A stretch of 64,000 nucleotides of DNA. Source: Lachnospiraceae bacterium (GTDB taxonomy: Bacteria; Bacillota; Clostridia; Lachnospirales; Lachnospiraceae). The notes under the pieces were generated by a model that saw only the letters and a list, made by a program, of their open reading frames with translations, was not told the origin of the DNA and did not search any database. This document shows, one piece after another, positions 27,243 through 37,023 of this stretch. The stretch spans positions 1,746,833 through 1,810,832 of the forward strand of contig LR698958.1 in assembly GCA_902381685.1 (NCBI GenBank), given 5' to 3'. Numbering within the stretch: position 1 is the first letter of the stretch; every line of letters begins with the position of its first letter. The position numbers and the translations under genes were made by a program.

Positions 27243-28541
27243 TCAAATGGCAAGATTTTCTTTAAAAAGATTCTTGTATTTTCCCGTTTCTGCAAGTTCT
27301 TCTTCTATCCTCAACAGTTGATTATATTTGGCAGTTCTCTCTGACCGGCACGGCGCTCCCGTCTTTATCTGACCGGCATTAAGTCCCACCGCAATATCTG
27401 CGATTGTGCTGTCTTCCGTTTCCCCTGAACGGTGGGAAATAATAGCCTTATACCCTGCATTTTTCGCCATTTCCACCGCTTTTACCGCCTCCGTAAGTGT
27501 TCCTATCTGATTCACCTTTATTAAAATGGCGTTTGCTATATGCTGCCTGATCCCTCTTTCCAGTTTCTGTGTATTTGTGACAAATAAATCGTCCCCAACG
27601 AGTTGAATGTCCTGCCCAAGTCTTGTCGTAAGCAATTCCCAGCCTTCCCAGTCCTCCTCGTCCAACGGATCCTCTATGGAAACAATCGGAAATTCCGTCA
27701 ACAGTTCCTCATAATAATCTATCATTTCTTCCGCCGAGTAAACTTTTCCCTCCCCGGCAAATACATATTTATTTAGTTTTTTATCATATAACTCCGATGC
27801 CGCCACATCTAACGCGAGGACGACATCTTTTCCCGCTTTATATCCTGCTGTTTCTATCGCTTTTACGATGAAAAACAACGCCTCTTTTGCATCTGAAAGT
27901 TCAGGGGCAAATCCTCCCTCGTCTCCAACTGCGGTTGCCTTTTTTTCCTCTTTCAAAATTTGTTTCAAACAATGATAGACTTCCGCACCTATCCGCAATG
28001 CTTCTCGGAAACATTTTGCACCCGCAGGCATAATCATAAACTCCTGAATATCAATCGAATTGTCCGCATGGCGTCCTCCATTTAAAATATTCATCATAGG
28101 AATCGGCATTGTGTCGGCATTTACCCCGCCCAAATATCTGTAAAGGGGAATATCAAGCGCTTTCGCTGCCGTCTTCGCCACCGCAAGCGAAACGCCCAGC
28201 ATCGCATTTGCCCCCAGATTCGATTTGTTCTCTGTCCTGTCTATTTTCAACAGGATACCGTCTATTTTTTCCTGCTCAAAAACATTTATCCCGATAATTT
28301 CTCTCGCAATCGCATCGTTGACGTGATGAACCGCTCTTGTCACTCCAAGTCCGTTATACCGCTCGTCCCCGTCACGGAGTTCCACTGCCTCATATTTCCC
28401 TGTGGAAGCGCCTGAAGGTACGGACGCTCTCCCTACAATATTCTCTCCCACAAGAACTTCCACCTCAATTGTAGGGTTCCCTCTTGAATCTAAAATTTCT
28501 CGTGCGTATATATCTTGAATTGGCAAATTTTTATACATCAT
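27243..28541 (-). CDS. eno: Enolase
   Basis: A 432-aa glycolytic enzyme that converts 2-phosphoglycerate to phosphoenolpyruvate. Seen: [14 protein letters not shown] at the N-terminus, [15 protein letters not shown], metal ligand [19 protein letters not shown] and the lysine/serine stretch [17 protein letters not shown] near the C-terminus. Start at the first of two Met codons with AAGGAGG 6 nt upstream. Its substitutions are slightly divergent from Bacillus enolase, but all key residues are present. Confidence 0.97.
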   Translation of the reverse strand: MMYKNLPIQDIYAREILDSRGNPTIEVEVLVGENIVGRASVPSGASTGKYEAVELRDGDERYNGLGVTRAVHHVNDAIAREIIGINVFEQEKIDGILLKIDRTENKSNLGANAMLGVSLAVAKTAAKALDIPLYRYLGGVNADTMPIPMMNILNGGRHADNSIDIQEFMIMPAGAKCFREALRIGAEVYHCLKQILKEEKKATAVGDEGGFAPELSDAKEALFFIVKAIETAGYKAGKDVVLALDVAASELYDKKLNKYVFAGEGKVYSAEEMIDYYEELLTEFPIVSIEDPLDEEDWEGWELLTTRLGQDIQLVGDDLFVTNTQKLERGIRQHIANAILIKVNQIGTLTEAVKAVEMAKNAGYKAIISHRSGETEDSTIADIAVGLNAGQIKTGAPCRSERTAKYNQLLRIEEELAETGKYKNLFKENLAI

Positions 28542-28592
28542 ATTTTTCCTCCTTCTGTATCATATTATTACCAAGATATATGTTCTAATTCG

Positions 28593-28621
28593 TTGACAAT
28601 TGATATTCAGAGCGTTACAAT
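28593..28621 (+). promoter_or_regulatory. Sigma-A promoter of the YitT-family gene
   Basis: TTGACA (28593-28598), a 17-nt spacer and TACAAT (28616-28621), located 41 nt before the start codon of the downstream gene. Confidence 0.8.
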
Positions 28622-28661
28622 TTTATAAGAAAAAGAAACAGAAACATCAAGGGGTATACAA

Positions 28662-29504
28662 ATGAAAACAAAATTAAAATCTTTCTCTTTACTAACCGGA
28701 AGTATTCTTTTAATGGCGGTGGGAATTTATTTTTTCAAATTCTCAAACAACTTCACTTTTGGTGGAATTACAGGTCTTGCGGTTCTCGTCGCAAAAACCG
28801 GATTTATGTCCGCCGGTGATTTTACCTTCATTATGAATATGGTACTTCTGTTAATCGGTTTTCTTATTTTAGGAAAAGATTTCGGTATTATGACCGCCTA
28901 CTGCAGTATTCTTCTTTCCGTAGCACTGTCAACACTGGAAAGACTTTTCCCAATGACAAAACCGATGACGGATCAACCGATGTTGGAGTTGATTTTTGCC
29001 ATCGCACTTCCGGCGATTGCATCAGCAGCACTTTTCAATATGGGGGCGTCCAGCGGTGGAACGGATATTCTTGCCATGATTGTAAAGAAGTATACGAGTT
29101 TTAATATCGGAAATGCTCTTCTTCTGAGCGATATCGTGATCACCTTATTAGGTTTCTTTGTTTTCGATATCAAGACCGGTCTTTATTCGGTTCTCGGACT
29201 CGCTGTCCGTTCACTGATGATTGACAACGTGATTGAAAGTATGAATTTAAGCAAATATTTCAATGTTGTGTGCAGCGATCCCGAACCGATTTGTGATTTT
29301 ATCGTTCACGAATTGAACCGAAGTGCGACAACCTGTCTTGCCAAAGGCGCTTTTTCGGGAGATGACCGTTACATCATCTTCACTGCACTGAACAGGTCAC
29401 AGGCGGTAAAATTAAGAAACTTTATCAAACATCAGGAACCGGGAGCATTTATTCTGATTTCTAACACAAGTGAGATTATCGGTAAAGGATTTCATTATGT
29501 ATAA
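28662..29504 (+). CDS. YitT family membrane protein
   Basis: A 280-aa protein with an N-terminal membrane part of five to six segments (YitT domain, with FKFSNNFTFGGITGLAVL and GASSGGTDILAMIVKKY) and a soluble C-terminal DUF2179 domain (from about residue 200, ending GAFILISNTSEIIGKGFHYV). The family function is unsettled. It stands alone on the plus strand with its own promoter and a strong bidirectional terminator. Confidence 0.9.
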   Translation: MKTKLKSFSLLTGSILLMAVGIYFFKFSNNFTFGGITGLAVLVAKTGFMSAGDFTFIMNMVLLLIGFLILGKDFGIMTAYCSILLSVALSTLERLFPMTKPMTDQPMLELIFAIALPAIASAALFNMGASSGGTDILAMIVKKYTSFNIGNALLLSDIVITLLGFFVFDIKTGLYSVLGLAVRSLMIDNVIESMNLSKYFNVVCSDPEPICDFIVHELNRSATTCLAKGAFSGDDRYIIFTALNRSQAVKLRNFIKHQEPGAFILISNTSEIIGKGFHYV

Positions 29505-29552
29505 AAATAGAGGAGGCAGTAACTTAACTAAAGTTACTGCCTCCTCTATTTT
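29503..29552. terminator. Bidirectional terminator between YitT gene and glmM
   Basis: A near-perfect 23-nt stem (AAAAATAGAGGAGGCAGTAA and its complement) with a 4-nt loop, flanked by A and T runs, between converging genes. Confidence 0.9.
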
Positions 29553-29557
29553 TAGTA

Positions 29558-30904
29558 TTATTCTATAATCAATCCCTCTTTTTCCATAACATCAACCACT
29601 TGATTTACGTATTCTTCACACAGTTCATGTGTAGATGCTTCCACCATAACGCGGATAACAGGTTCTGTTCCGCTCTCTCTTACGAGGATACGTCCGTCAT
29701 TTCCTAATGCTTCTGTCACTTTTTCCACTTCACGAACTACCGCCGGATTTTCTCTTGCTGTCTTCTTGTCAGAAACTCTCACATTTTTTAACAACTGCGG
29801 ATAGATTTTCACTTCCTCCGTCAGTTTTCCAAGCGTTTCTTTCTTTTCCAACATCACTTCCATCAGAAGAAGTGAAGTTAAAATTCCGTCACCTGTCGTT
29901 GCATATTTGCTGAAAATAATATGTCCCGACTGTTCTCCGCCCAGTGAGTGATTATTTTGTACCATATTTTCATATACATATTTATCTCCCACTGCAGTTT
30001 TTTCATACTTCATTCCCACTTTATCACAAGCCTTGTATAAACCGATATTCGACATAATTGTTGTAACAATCGTATCGTTATTTAAACGTCCCTGTTCTTT
30101 TAAATATTTTCCGCAGACATATAAAATCAAATCGCCGTCCACAACATTTCCGTTTTCATCAACCGCAAGACATCTGTCCGCATCTCCGTCGTAGGCAAAT
30201 CCTACATCTAATTTTTTCTCTTTTACAAATTCCTGTAAGGTTTCTATATGAGTTGAACCGCAGTTTCTGTTAATGTTTGTTCCGTCCGGTTCACTATGAA
30301 TTACATAAGTTTTGGCTCCCAACGCATCAAAAACACTTTTCGCAATTGATGAGGCACTTCCGTTAGAGCAATCCAATCCCACTCTTTTATCTTTGAAAGA
30401 ACGTGTCGCCATTGCAATCAAGTGACCGATATAGCGGTTTCTTCCCGCTGAATAATCTACTGTGCGCCCCAAATTTTCTCTAGTTGCCAGTGGAAGTTCT
30501 CCAAATTCTCCGTCAATATATGCCTCCACTTTCTCTTCTACTTCAGCTTCCAGTTTATGTCCTTTTCCGTTAATTACTTTTATTCCATTATCGTAAAATA
30601 CGTTGTGGCTAGCCGAAATCATAATTCCACAGTCAAAATCTTCTGTTCTTACCACGTAGGAAACGCTCGGCGTTGTCGTTACATGAAGAAGATAAACGTC
30701 GGCTCCTGATGCTGTCAATCCTGCTGAGAGGGCATCTTCAAACATATAACTGCTTCTTCTTGTATCTTTTCCAATAATTACTTTTGCTTTGTGGTTCTGT
30801 CCGTAATACCAACCTAAAAAACGCCCTACTTTAAAAGCGTGTTCCACAGTTAATACAACATTTGCTTCCCCTCTAAAACCGTCTGTTCCAAAATATTTTC
30901 CCAT
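29558..30904 (-). CDS. glmM: Phosphoglucosamine mutase
   Basis: A 448-aa enzyme interconverting glucosamine-6-phosphate and glucosamine-1-phosphate for cell-wall precursor synthesis. Seen: N-terminal GTDGFRGEAN, active serine in GIMISASHNVFYDNGIK, metal loop DGDADR and C-terminal phosphate loop RESGTEPVIRVM. Complete and intact. Its substrate links it to the nagA-nagB pair elsewhere in the window. Confidence 0.97.
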   Translation of the reverse strand: MGKYFGTDGFRGEANVVLTVEHAFKVGRFLGWYYGQNHKAKVIIGKDTRRSSYMFEDALSAGLTASGADVYLLHVTTTPSVSYVVRTEDFDCGIMISASHNVFYDNGIKVINGKGHKLEAEVEEKVEAYIDGEFGELPLATRENLGRTVDYSAGRNRYIGHLIAMATRSFKDKRVGLDCSNGSASSIAKSVFDALGAKTYVIHSEPDGTNINRNCGSTHIETLQEFVKEKKLDVGFAYDGDADRCLAVDENGNVVDGDLILYVCGKYLKEQGRLNNDTIVTTIMSNIGLYKACDKVGMKYEKTAVGDKYVYENMVQNNHSLGGEQSGHIIFSKYATTGDGILTSLLLMEVMLEKKETLGKLTEEVKIYPQLLKNVRVSDKKTARENPAVVREVEKVTEALGNDGRILVRESGTEPVIRVMVEASTHELCEEYVNQVVDVMEKEGLIIE

Positions 30905-31221
30905 TATTAATTCTCCTTCTTTGTATTATTGTCCTATTTTTTTGCACAATCTTATTTTACAATATCATATTATATACTCCTTCTCGGAAATATACAAGAA
31001 TTTTTTCAGAAAAATCTCAAAAAACACAAATAGCCGCCATTACTTGCAATAATGACGGCCGTTCATAAAACAGTTTTCAGTTGTTATTAAGGGTAAGTCC
31101 CATTAAAATATCTTCATAAAATAACCAAGCGTTTTCTCAACGACAAAAAAATGATATGAAGCGTGTATAATCGTTGGCAAATATATGTTACCGGAGTACG
31201 CATATAAAAATGAAAAATTAT
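30905..31221. other. Intergenic region with one hairpin
   Basis: A 317-nt gap. An imperfect hairpin at 31028-31063 (AATAGCCGCCATTACTTGCA and its partner TAATGACGGCC) followed on the minus strand by GTGTTTTTTGAG could be a terminator for the peptidase gene, though it is about 160 nt past its stop. No open frame with a ribosome site, RNA gene or IS end was recognised in the rest. Confidence 0.5.
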
Positions 31222-32598
31222 CTATTTTGCCAACCGGTAAATTGCCTCCAAATAGATTCTAAGCCATGTCTCGATTTTGCTTATCTCCAAATATTCGTTT
31301 TTCTCATGCATCACATTCTCCTGATCCGGAAGCAGTGCTCCAAAAGCAACACAGTTTTGCATCGTGCGGGCATATGTGCAGCCTCCGTCCACTTCCGGTT
31401 CCGCTTTCATATCCCCTGTCACATCTCTGTACACCTGCATCAGTGTCTGCACAAGGAAACTGTCTTTGTCGATATGTATTCCTTCTATGCGGTCTAAAAT
31501 CTCTGCTTCGATTCCCGAACCTTCCAAAGCCTTTTCCAGTTGTGCCATTACTTCTCCACATTTATACGTTACCGGAACACGGTTATCCACGGCAAATCTG
31601 ACTTCGCCGTCCGAAACTCCCACTGTTCCCACATTGAATGACAGTATACCGGATTCCTCGTCAGAAAATCGCAATCCCAAATTTTCTCCGTGTAAACACA
31701 ATCCGATATATTTCATATAAAGTGAAGCAATTCTTTCCAAATCGCCTCCCACTTTCAACTCATCTACGGCAAGCATCACACCTGTGATAGCATTTATACC
31801 ATTTTCTACCCACGCACCATGTGCAGCCTTACCAAAAACAGTCAGAGTAATCTTATCTCCTTTTCCGCTTATCTCATAAGCACAGCCGCTTTTCTCTTTC
31901 CACTGCTCTTTCTGCCTTTCAATTTCCGGCAAATATTTTGCGTCCAAACATACGCTTGCTCTTTCCGGCACGGAATTAACCGCATTTCCTCCCTGAAGCG
32001 AAATCTCTTCTGAAATTTTCATTTTCAGAGAATACTGGAGTAATCCTTTTTCCGCATATTTTAACGGGAAATCCGCATCAGGTGTAAAGGCAATCTGAGG
32101 CGTTTCCACTTTCTTTTTCCCAAAATAGTATTCCATACATTTCCAGTTTGTCTCCTCATTTGTTCCGATAATCAGACGCACTTTTTTCTTCAGGGGAATG
32201 TTCATTTCCTTCAATATGCGCATTGCGTGGAGACATACAACCATAGGCCCTTTATTGTCCAAGACGCCGCGGCCATACAGACGCCCGTCTATGATTTGTG
32301 GGTTATAAGGATCACATATCCAGTCCTCTCCACAAGGGACAACGTCGGCATGGCAGAGTATCCCTAATGTTTCCTCTCCTTCTCCAAAATCGATATGTCC
32401 CGCATAATTATCAAAGTTTTCACTGATAAATCCCATATCTTCACCCAGTTTCAACGCACATTGAAGTGCTTTTGCCGGACCTTCCCCAAAAGGCATTCCC
32501 TCTTTTCCTTCACCTTCCACACTGTTGATGGAACACAATTTTATAATATCCTCAACAATTTTTTCCACATCATTTTGTAACACTCTTCTCTCTTCCAT
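31222..32598 (-). CDS. M20 family (PepV-like) dipeptidase
   Basis: A 458-aa zinc peptidase of the M20/Sapep group. Metal ligands and catalytic residues are seen in GILCHADVVPCGEDW, YGRGVLDNKGPMV and GTNEETNWKC; the C-terminal catalytic domain resumes after a dimerisation domain and ends with the His region ENVMHEKNEYLEISK. It most likely cleaves dipeptides, supplying amino acids for fermentation. ATG 32598 follows AAGGAGA; the frame to 32637 has no ribosome site. Confidence 0.9.
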   Translation of the reverse strand: MEERRVLQNDVEKIVEDIIKLCSINSVEGEGKEGMPFGEGPAKALQCALKLGEDMGFISENFDNYAGHIDFGEGEETLGILCHADVVPCGEDWICDPYNPQIIDGRLYGRGVLDNKGPMVVCLHAMRILKEMNIPLKKKVRLIIGTNEETNWKCMEYYFGKKKVETPQIAFTPDADFPLKYAEKGLLQYSLKMKISEEISLQGGNAVNSVPERASVCLDAKYLPEIERQKEQWKEKSGCAYEISGKGDKITLTVFGKAAHGAWVENGINAITGVMLAVDELKVGGDLERIASLYMKYIGLCLHGENLGLRFSDEESGILSFNVGTVGVSDGEVRFAVDNRVPVTYKCGEVMAQLEKALEGSGIEAEILDRIEGIHIDKDSFLVQTLMQVYRDVTGDMKAEPEVDGGCTYARTMQNCVAFGALLPDQENVMHEKNEYLEISKIETWLRIYLEAIYRLAK

Positions 32599-32632
32599 AA
32601 TTTTCTCCTTCCGGTAATTTCTCTTTTGAAAA

Positions 32633-32668
32633 AACACTCATAAATTCTCCATCGAATTTATGAGTGTT
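32633..32668 (-). terminator. Terminator after the purine genes
   Basis: A 15-nt stem (AACACTCATAAATTC and its complement) with a short loop, followed by TTTTTTC on the minus strand, 11 nt past the AICAR transformylase stop. Confidence 0.88.
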
Positions 32669-32679
32669 CTGTTTGCTGA

Positions 32680-33855
32680 TTAATGGTGGAATAAACGGAT
32701 TCCCGTAAATGCCATTGCCATATCGTATTTATTACAAGTTTCAATTACATTGTCATCACGAACCGAACCGCCCGGCTGTGCAATATATTTGACACCACTC
32801 TTATGTGCTCTTTCAATATTATCTCCAAATGGGAAGAACGCATCTGAACCCAACGCAACATCTGTCATTTTATCTAGCCATGCGCGTTTTTCTTCTCTTG
32901 TAAATACTTCCGGTTTTACTTTGAAAATATTCTGCCATGTACCTTCTGCCAATACGTCCTCATATTCATCACCAATATACAGGTCAATTGCATTGTCTCT
33001 GTCCGCTCTTCCGATTTTGTCTACGAACTGTAAACCTAAAACCTGTGGAGACTGACGCAGCCACCAGTTGTCCGCTTTCTGTCCTGCAAGACGTGTACAG
33101 TGGATACGTGACTGCTGTCCTGCACCGATTCCGATGGCCTGTCCGTCTTTTGCATAACATACGGAATTTGATTGTGTATATTTCAATGTAATCAATGCGA
33201 TTGCCAAGTCAATTTTTGCCTGTTTTGGTATTTCTTTATTTTCCGTAACTACGTTTGATAATAATTCGTCATCAATTACAAGTTCATTTCTTCCCTGTTC
33301 AAATGTAATTCCAAATACTTCCTTATGCTCAATCGGATTCGGCTCATATGCAGGGTCAATCTCGATAATTGCATAATTTCCTCTCTTCTTCTGCATCAGT
33401 AATTCCAACGCTTCCGGCTCATATCCCGGAGCGATTACACCGTCTGAAACTTCACGTTTAATTAATTTTGCAGTGGCAACGTCACAAACGTCCGAAAGAG
33501 AAATGAAATCTCCGAAAGAAGACATTCTGTCTGCACCTCTCGCTCTCGCATAAGCGCAGGCAAGCGGAGATAACTCACCCATATCATCTACCCAGTAAAT
33601 TTTTGCCAATGTATCATCAAGAGGAAGCCCCACTCCTGCTCCTGCAGGCGAAACATGTTTGAAAGAAGTCGCTGCCGGAAGACCTGTGGCTTTTTTCAAT
33701 TCTCTAACTAACTGCCAGCCGTTGAACGCATCTAAAAAGTTGATGTATCCCGGTTTTCCGCATAACACTTTAATCGGAAGTTCTCCCTCTTCCATGTAAA
33801 TTCTTGAAGGTTTCTGATTTGGATTACAACCATATTTTAATTCTAATTCTTTCAT
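32680..33855 (-). CDS. Stand-alone AICAR formyltransferase
   Basis: A 391-aa enzyme corresponding to the transformylase domain of PurH only; the N-terminal IMP cyclohydrolase (MGS-like) domain is absent. It formylates AICAR to FAICAR with 10-formyl-THF. Family motifs: LKYGCNPNQKPSRIY, ATSFKHVSPAGAGVG with the catalytic Lys-His, and QQSRIHCTRLAGQKAD. The missing cyclohydrolase function is supplied by the preceding gene, 11 nt upstream. Complete gene, start with GGAGAGGAA. Confidence 0.93.
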   Translation of the reverse strand: MKELELKYGCNPNQKPSRIYMEEGELPIKVLCGKPGYINFLDAFNGWQLVRELKKATGLPAATSFKHVSPAGAGVGLPLDDTLAKIYWVDDMGELSPLACAYARARGADRMSSFGDFISLSDVCDVATAKLIKREVSDGVIAPGYEPEALELLMQKKRGNYAIIEIDPAYEPNPIEHKEVFGITFEQGRNELVIDDELLSNVVTENKEIPKQAKIDLAIALITLKYTQSNSVCYAKDGQAIGIGAGQQSRIHCTRLAGQKADNWWLRQSPQVLGLQFVDKIGRADRDNAIDLYIGDEYEDVLAEGTWQNIFKVKPEVFTREEKRAWLDKMTDVALGSDAFFPFGDNIERAHKSGVKYIAQPGGSVRDDNVIETCNKYDMAMAFTGIRLFHH

Positions 33856-33866
33856 TTGTTCCTCTC

Positions 33867-34580
33867 CTATTTGTTTTTATTTACAATTTTTGTTTCTTCT
33901 TTTCCTGTTTCAATATCAATATAACGCACAAACAAAGATACTTTATTATCCTCATTTAAGCTGTTCCATAACATCTCCGCAAACGCTTCCATATCATCTG
34001 ACATTGCAACTCTTTTTGGTTCTCCCTCAAAACTTGGAAGAGGATTTCCGTCACATTTATATGTATGAATAAAATGTCCTTCCCCTGCAATTGCATTTTC
34101 ATAAGCAAATGTGTAGCGGTTGCAAGCCTCAGGATTTCCATTGTCGCTCTTTAAAATGGACATGGCATAACTGTATTTTCCGTTTTCAATATGTAATACA
34201 CCTGAAATACGAGGTGTATAGTTCGGTGCGTCCGGCTCAAACTCTCTGCATCTCAATGACTGCTCAAATGTCAGTTGTTTGTCCATTCCCTCATAAATTG
34301 TGTCTGTCTGGTCACCGTTTGTCACGATTGTCTTATTGCCCAACACTCTTACCGGTGCATAGATAATTAAACTTGGATCTGTTAATTTAGAAGGGTCAAA
34401 TGCCTGTGTGCGAATTCCTCTTCCTTCTTCTACGAATACACGATTTCTACTATTTTCACTTCTGCCCATAATGAAGTATGCCGTTACCGCTTTCTTTCCG
34501 TCCGGTGTTCTTCCGATGATAATTCCGCGTCCCGGATAAGCATTTTCTTGTAATTCTTTTTCAATTGATAACATTTCCAT
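33867..34580 (-). CDS. IMP cyclohydrolase, PurO type
   Basis: A 237-aa protein of the archaeal-type IMP cyclohydrolase family (NTN-hydrolase-like fold), closing FAICAR to IMP. Recognised from the N-terminal NAYPGRGIIIGRTPDGKKAV and from SRNRVFVEEG and APNYTPRISGVL. It is directly upstream of the stand-alone transformylase, so the two replace the bifunctional PurH. Starts MEM... with GGAGAATACTC upstream; either of the two first Met codons is possible. Confidence 0.9.
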   Translation of the reverse strand: MEMLSIEKELQENAYPGRGIIIGRTPDGKKAVTAYFIMGRSENSRNRVFVEEGRGIRTQAFDPSKLTDPSLIIYAPVRVLGNKTIVTNGDQTDTIYEGMDKQLTFEQSLRCREFEPDAPNYTPRISGVLHIENGKYSYAMSILKSDNGNPEACNRYTFAYENAIAGEGHFIHTYKCDGNPLPSFEGEPKRVAMSDDMEAFAEMLWNSLNEDNKVSLFVRYIDIETGKEETKIVNKNK

Positions 34581-34703
34581 GAGTATTCTCCTTTTTCTTA
34601 CTGATTGCTATGGTTAATCCTTTCTTTTATTATATCCTACAATATAACCTGTTTACCAGTAGATTTTACTAATAAGTTGTTATAATACAAAGTAATAACT
34701 CCG

Positions 34704-35207
34704 TTAAAACTGTCGTATTTCAATATCGTCTCCGTCCTCCAGTTTTTGTATGGATTTAATAACAACATAATACCCTGCATTTTCATTCACTTTTACAAAC
34801 ACACGGTCACCCGCTTTATGCCCTAAAATTGCTTTTCCAATCGGAGATTCTGTACTGATACGGTTGTCAATGGAATTTCCCCTGACTGTCGTTACCAGTT
34901 TAAATGTTTCACATTCGTCATCATCTTCAAAATAGACTTCCACCGCTTTATTTATTCCAACCTCGTCTTCTTTGGAATCGTCCGAAACAATCTGTGCCGT
35001 TCTAATCATTCTCTGCAGATAACGGATTCTGCTTTCATTTTTATTTTTGTCTTTTTTTGCCGCATGATACTCAAAATTCTCACTCAAATCTCCGTGGGCT
35101 CTCGCCTCTTTTACCGCTTCCAGCGCCTCTTTTCTTACAACGAGTCTGCGGTACTCGATTTCTTCCTCCATTTTTTTGATGTCTTCTTCCGTCAACTGAT
35201 TATACAT
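34704..35207 (-). CDS. greA: Transcription elongation factor GreA
   Basis: A 167-aa factor that stimulates cleavage of backtracked RNA in RNA polymerase. N-terminal coiled coil with the acidic tip (ARAHGDLSENFEYHAAKKD) and C-terminal FKBP-like domain (SPIGKAILGHKAGDRVFV). The start at MYNQLTEEDIKK (35207) follows GGGAG by 8 nt. Slightly long for GreA but with all key features. Confidence 0.94.
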   Translation of the reverse strand: MYNQLTEEDIKKMEEEIEYRRLVVRKEALEAVKEARAHGDLSENFEYHAAKKDKNKNESRIRYLQRMIRTAQIVSDDSKEDEVGINKAVEVYFEDDDECETFKLVTTVRGNSIDNRISTESPIGKAILGHKAGDRVFVKVNENAGYYVVIKSIQKLEDGDDIEIRQF

Positions 35208-35238
35208 TTCACTGCTCCCTTTCTTTTTCAAAAAGTAT

Positions 35239-35275
35239 GAAAAACTGATGAGAATGTACCATTCTCACCAGTTTT
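35239..35275 (-). terminator. Terminator between the LCP gene and greA
   Basis: Stem GAAAACTGGTGAGAATG with its near-complement and a short loop, followed by a T-rich stretch on the minus strand. It would end the LCP transcript before greA. Confidence 0.78.
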
Positions 35276-35285
35276 CTCGTGTCAT

Positions 35286-36914
35286 TTATTGTGTTGCCTC
35301 AGAATCCTGTAATATCTCACCGTTTTCTACCTGTTTAATCAACTGTTTAATCTCTGCAACAGACTCTTCGTCCGGCTGACATACATATAATCTCATCGAG
35401 CCCGATGAATAGCATTTCTGTTTGTCACCTGTTCCCTCTGCTGCAACAGACTTGATATTCCATGATCCGCCCTGATTCAACTGCATTTTAATCAAAGTCT
35501 GCAACTGTTCCTGAGACATGTTAGTCTCCACGCCATCGCTCACTTTATTGATAATTGAATTCGCCTTAATAAGCATAGATGGAGATAGCATCTTCTGAAT
35601 CATTGCCGTCAAAACCGCCTGCTGATGTTTACCCCGCTGATTATCTCCGTCCGGCAGATTATGTCTTTCTCGTGAAAACGCCAATGCCTGTTTGCCGTTA
35701 AAGTGGTTCAGTCCTTTTGTTACTTTTACCACCGCTCCCGACTCTTTTCCCGTTCTAAACGTATAGTCCGACATAACGTCAACTCCTCCCAACTCATCGA
35801 CAATGTCGATAAGGGAAGTAAAGTTTACTCTGGCATAAAACGGAATTTCCGTATCGTACAGTTCACTCAATGTTTTTATCGATGTATCCACACCATAAAT
35901 TCCCGCATGGGTTAGTTTGTCTTTCTGTCCGTGGGACACTCCCGGAATCTCCACATAATAATCTCTCGGAGTTGTCACCAGTAAAATCTGTCTCGTCTTC
36001 GGATTGACCGTCGCGATAATATTCACATCGCTTCGGCTGTTCTTTGTAATCTCACCATAAACATCAATTCCACTGACATATACACTGAAAGGCTCTGTCT
36101 TCACTTTAACGTTAGAGGAAACATCATCTAATTTTGTCTTAATATTATAGTGATAAACAATTTTTACTTTATCTGAATAACCGTGAAATTCCTCTTCCAA
36201 AATTTCTTTATATCCCTCATTGTAAATAATCGCTTTCACTTCTCCTTCATGTAAAGCCTTTGCCTGCTCATTTACATTTTTATATTCTTTTGTCTTAATC
36301 TTCATATCTAGTTCCTCATTGATATGAGAAACTGTCTCTTTCATATCACCTTTATCCAACTTGTACTGCACACCAAAAGTATAGTCACTCACATCGGCAA
36401 TATCTTCCGCCTTGTCATCTGCTAAAACAGCAACGACCATCGTATCTACTTTTGAATTGCCTCCGGTAACCTTTCCCAACGCTCCCGTCATAAATCCTAT
36501 CTGATATGTTCCTGCCACAATACACAGCGTGATCAAAACGATATATATCTTCCCGATTATACCCCTTTTCTTCCGTTTGATTTGCGACAGTAACCCAATA
36601 CCCCATAAAACTAACAGGACGCAGCCTGCAGCCACCAGATATTTAAGTGGAATAATATTTGACAGAATCAGCATAGCCATTAAACCTGCTGAGGCAAGTA
36701 TCTGTAAAAGAAGTAATATATTCCCTAAAATATTTCTTCCTTTCTTCTCCCTCTTTTTGTCCGGATTCGGAATTCTCCCATTTTCCGAGACCGACTTGGC
36801 AGGATTATCCCACCCCATCGATTTTGCATATCGCTTCTCCATCTGCCTTTTCTTTCGTTCCTGAAGACGTTCATACTCCCGTCTTTCCTGTGGACTCATA
36901 CCCTTTTTTCCCAT
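35286..36914 (-). CDS. LytR-CpsA-Psr (LCP) family cell-wall ligase
   Basis: A 542-aa membrane-anchored enzyme. Basic cytoplasmic N-terminus (about 1-60), then three hydrophobic segments (about 62-83, 90-108, 118-140), then an extracellular part whose LCP catalytic domain spans roughly 265-430. LCP hallmarks: arginine in LLVTTPRDYYVEIPG, DKLTHAGIYG, and AFSRERHNLPDGDNQRGKHQQ. These enzymes attach teichoic acids or other glycopolymers to peptidoglycan. The extra N-terminal membrane segments and an extracellular insert (140-260) make it longer than the smallest family members. Confidence 0.93.
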   Translation of the reverse strand: MGKKGMSPQERREYERLQERKKRQMEKRYAKSMGWDNPAKSVSENGRIPNPDKKREKKGRNILGNILLLLQILASAGLMAMLILSNIIPLKYLVAAGCVLLVLWGIGLLSQIKRKKRGIIGKIYIVLITLCIVAGTYQIGFMTGALGKVTGGNSKVDTMVVAVLADDKAEDIADVSDYTFGVQYKLDKGDMKETVSHINEELDMKIKTKEYKNVNEQAKALHEGEVKAIIYNEGYKEILEEEFHGYSDKVKIVYHYNIKTKLDDVSSNVKVKTEPFSVYVSGIDVYGEITKNSRSDVNIIATVNPKTRQILLVTTPRDYYVEIPGVSHGQKDKLTHAGIYGVDTSIKTLSELYDTEIPFYARVNFTSLIDIVDELGGVDVMSDYTFRTGKESGAVVKVTKGLNHFNGKQALAFSRERHNLPDGDNQRGKHQQAVLTAMIQKMLSPSMLIKANSIINKVSDGVETNMSQEQLQTLIKMQLNQGGSWNIKSVAAEGTGDKQKCYSSGSMRLYVCQPDEESVAEIKQLIKQVENGEILQDSEATQ

Positions 36915-37023
36915 TTGTACTCCCTTCTTGTATTCTCCAAGAATTTTTCTTATTAATAGTTACATCACCCTACAATACTTTACTATATTAGTACATACCA
37001 AGAGAAAACTCAAGTTTTTTATG

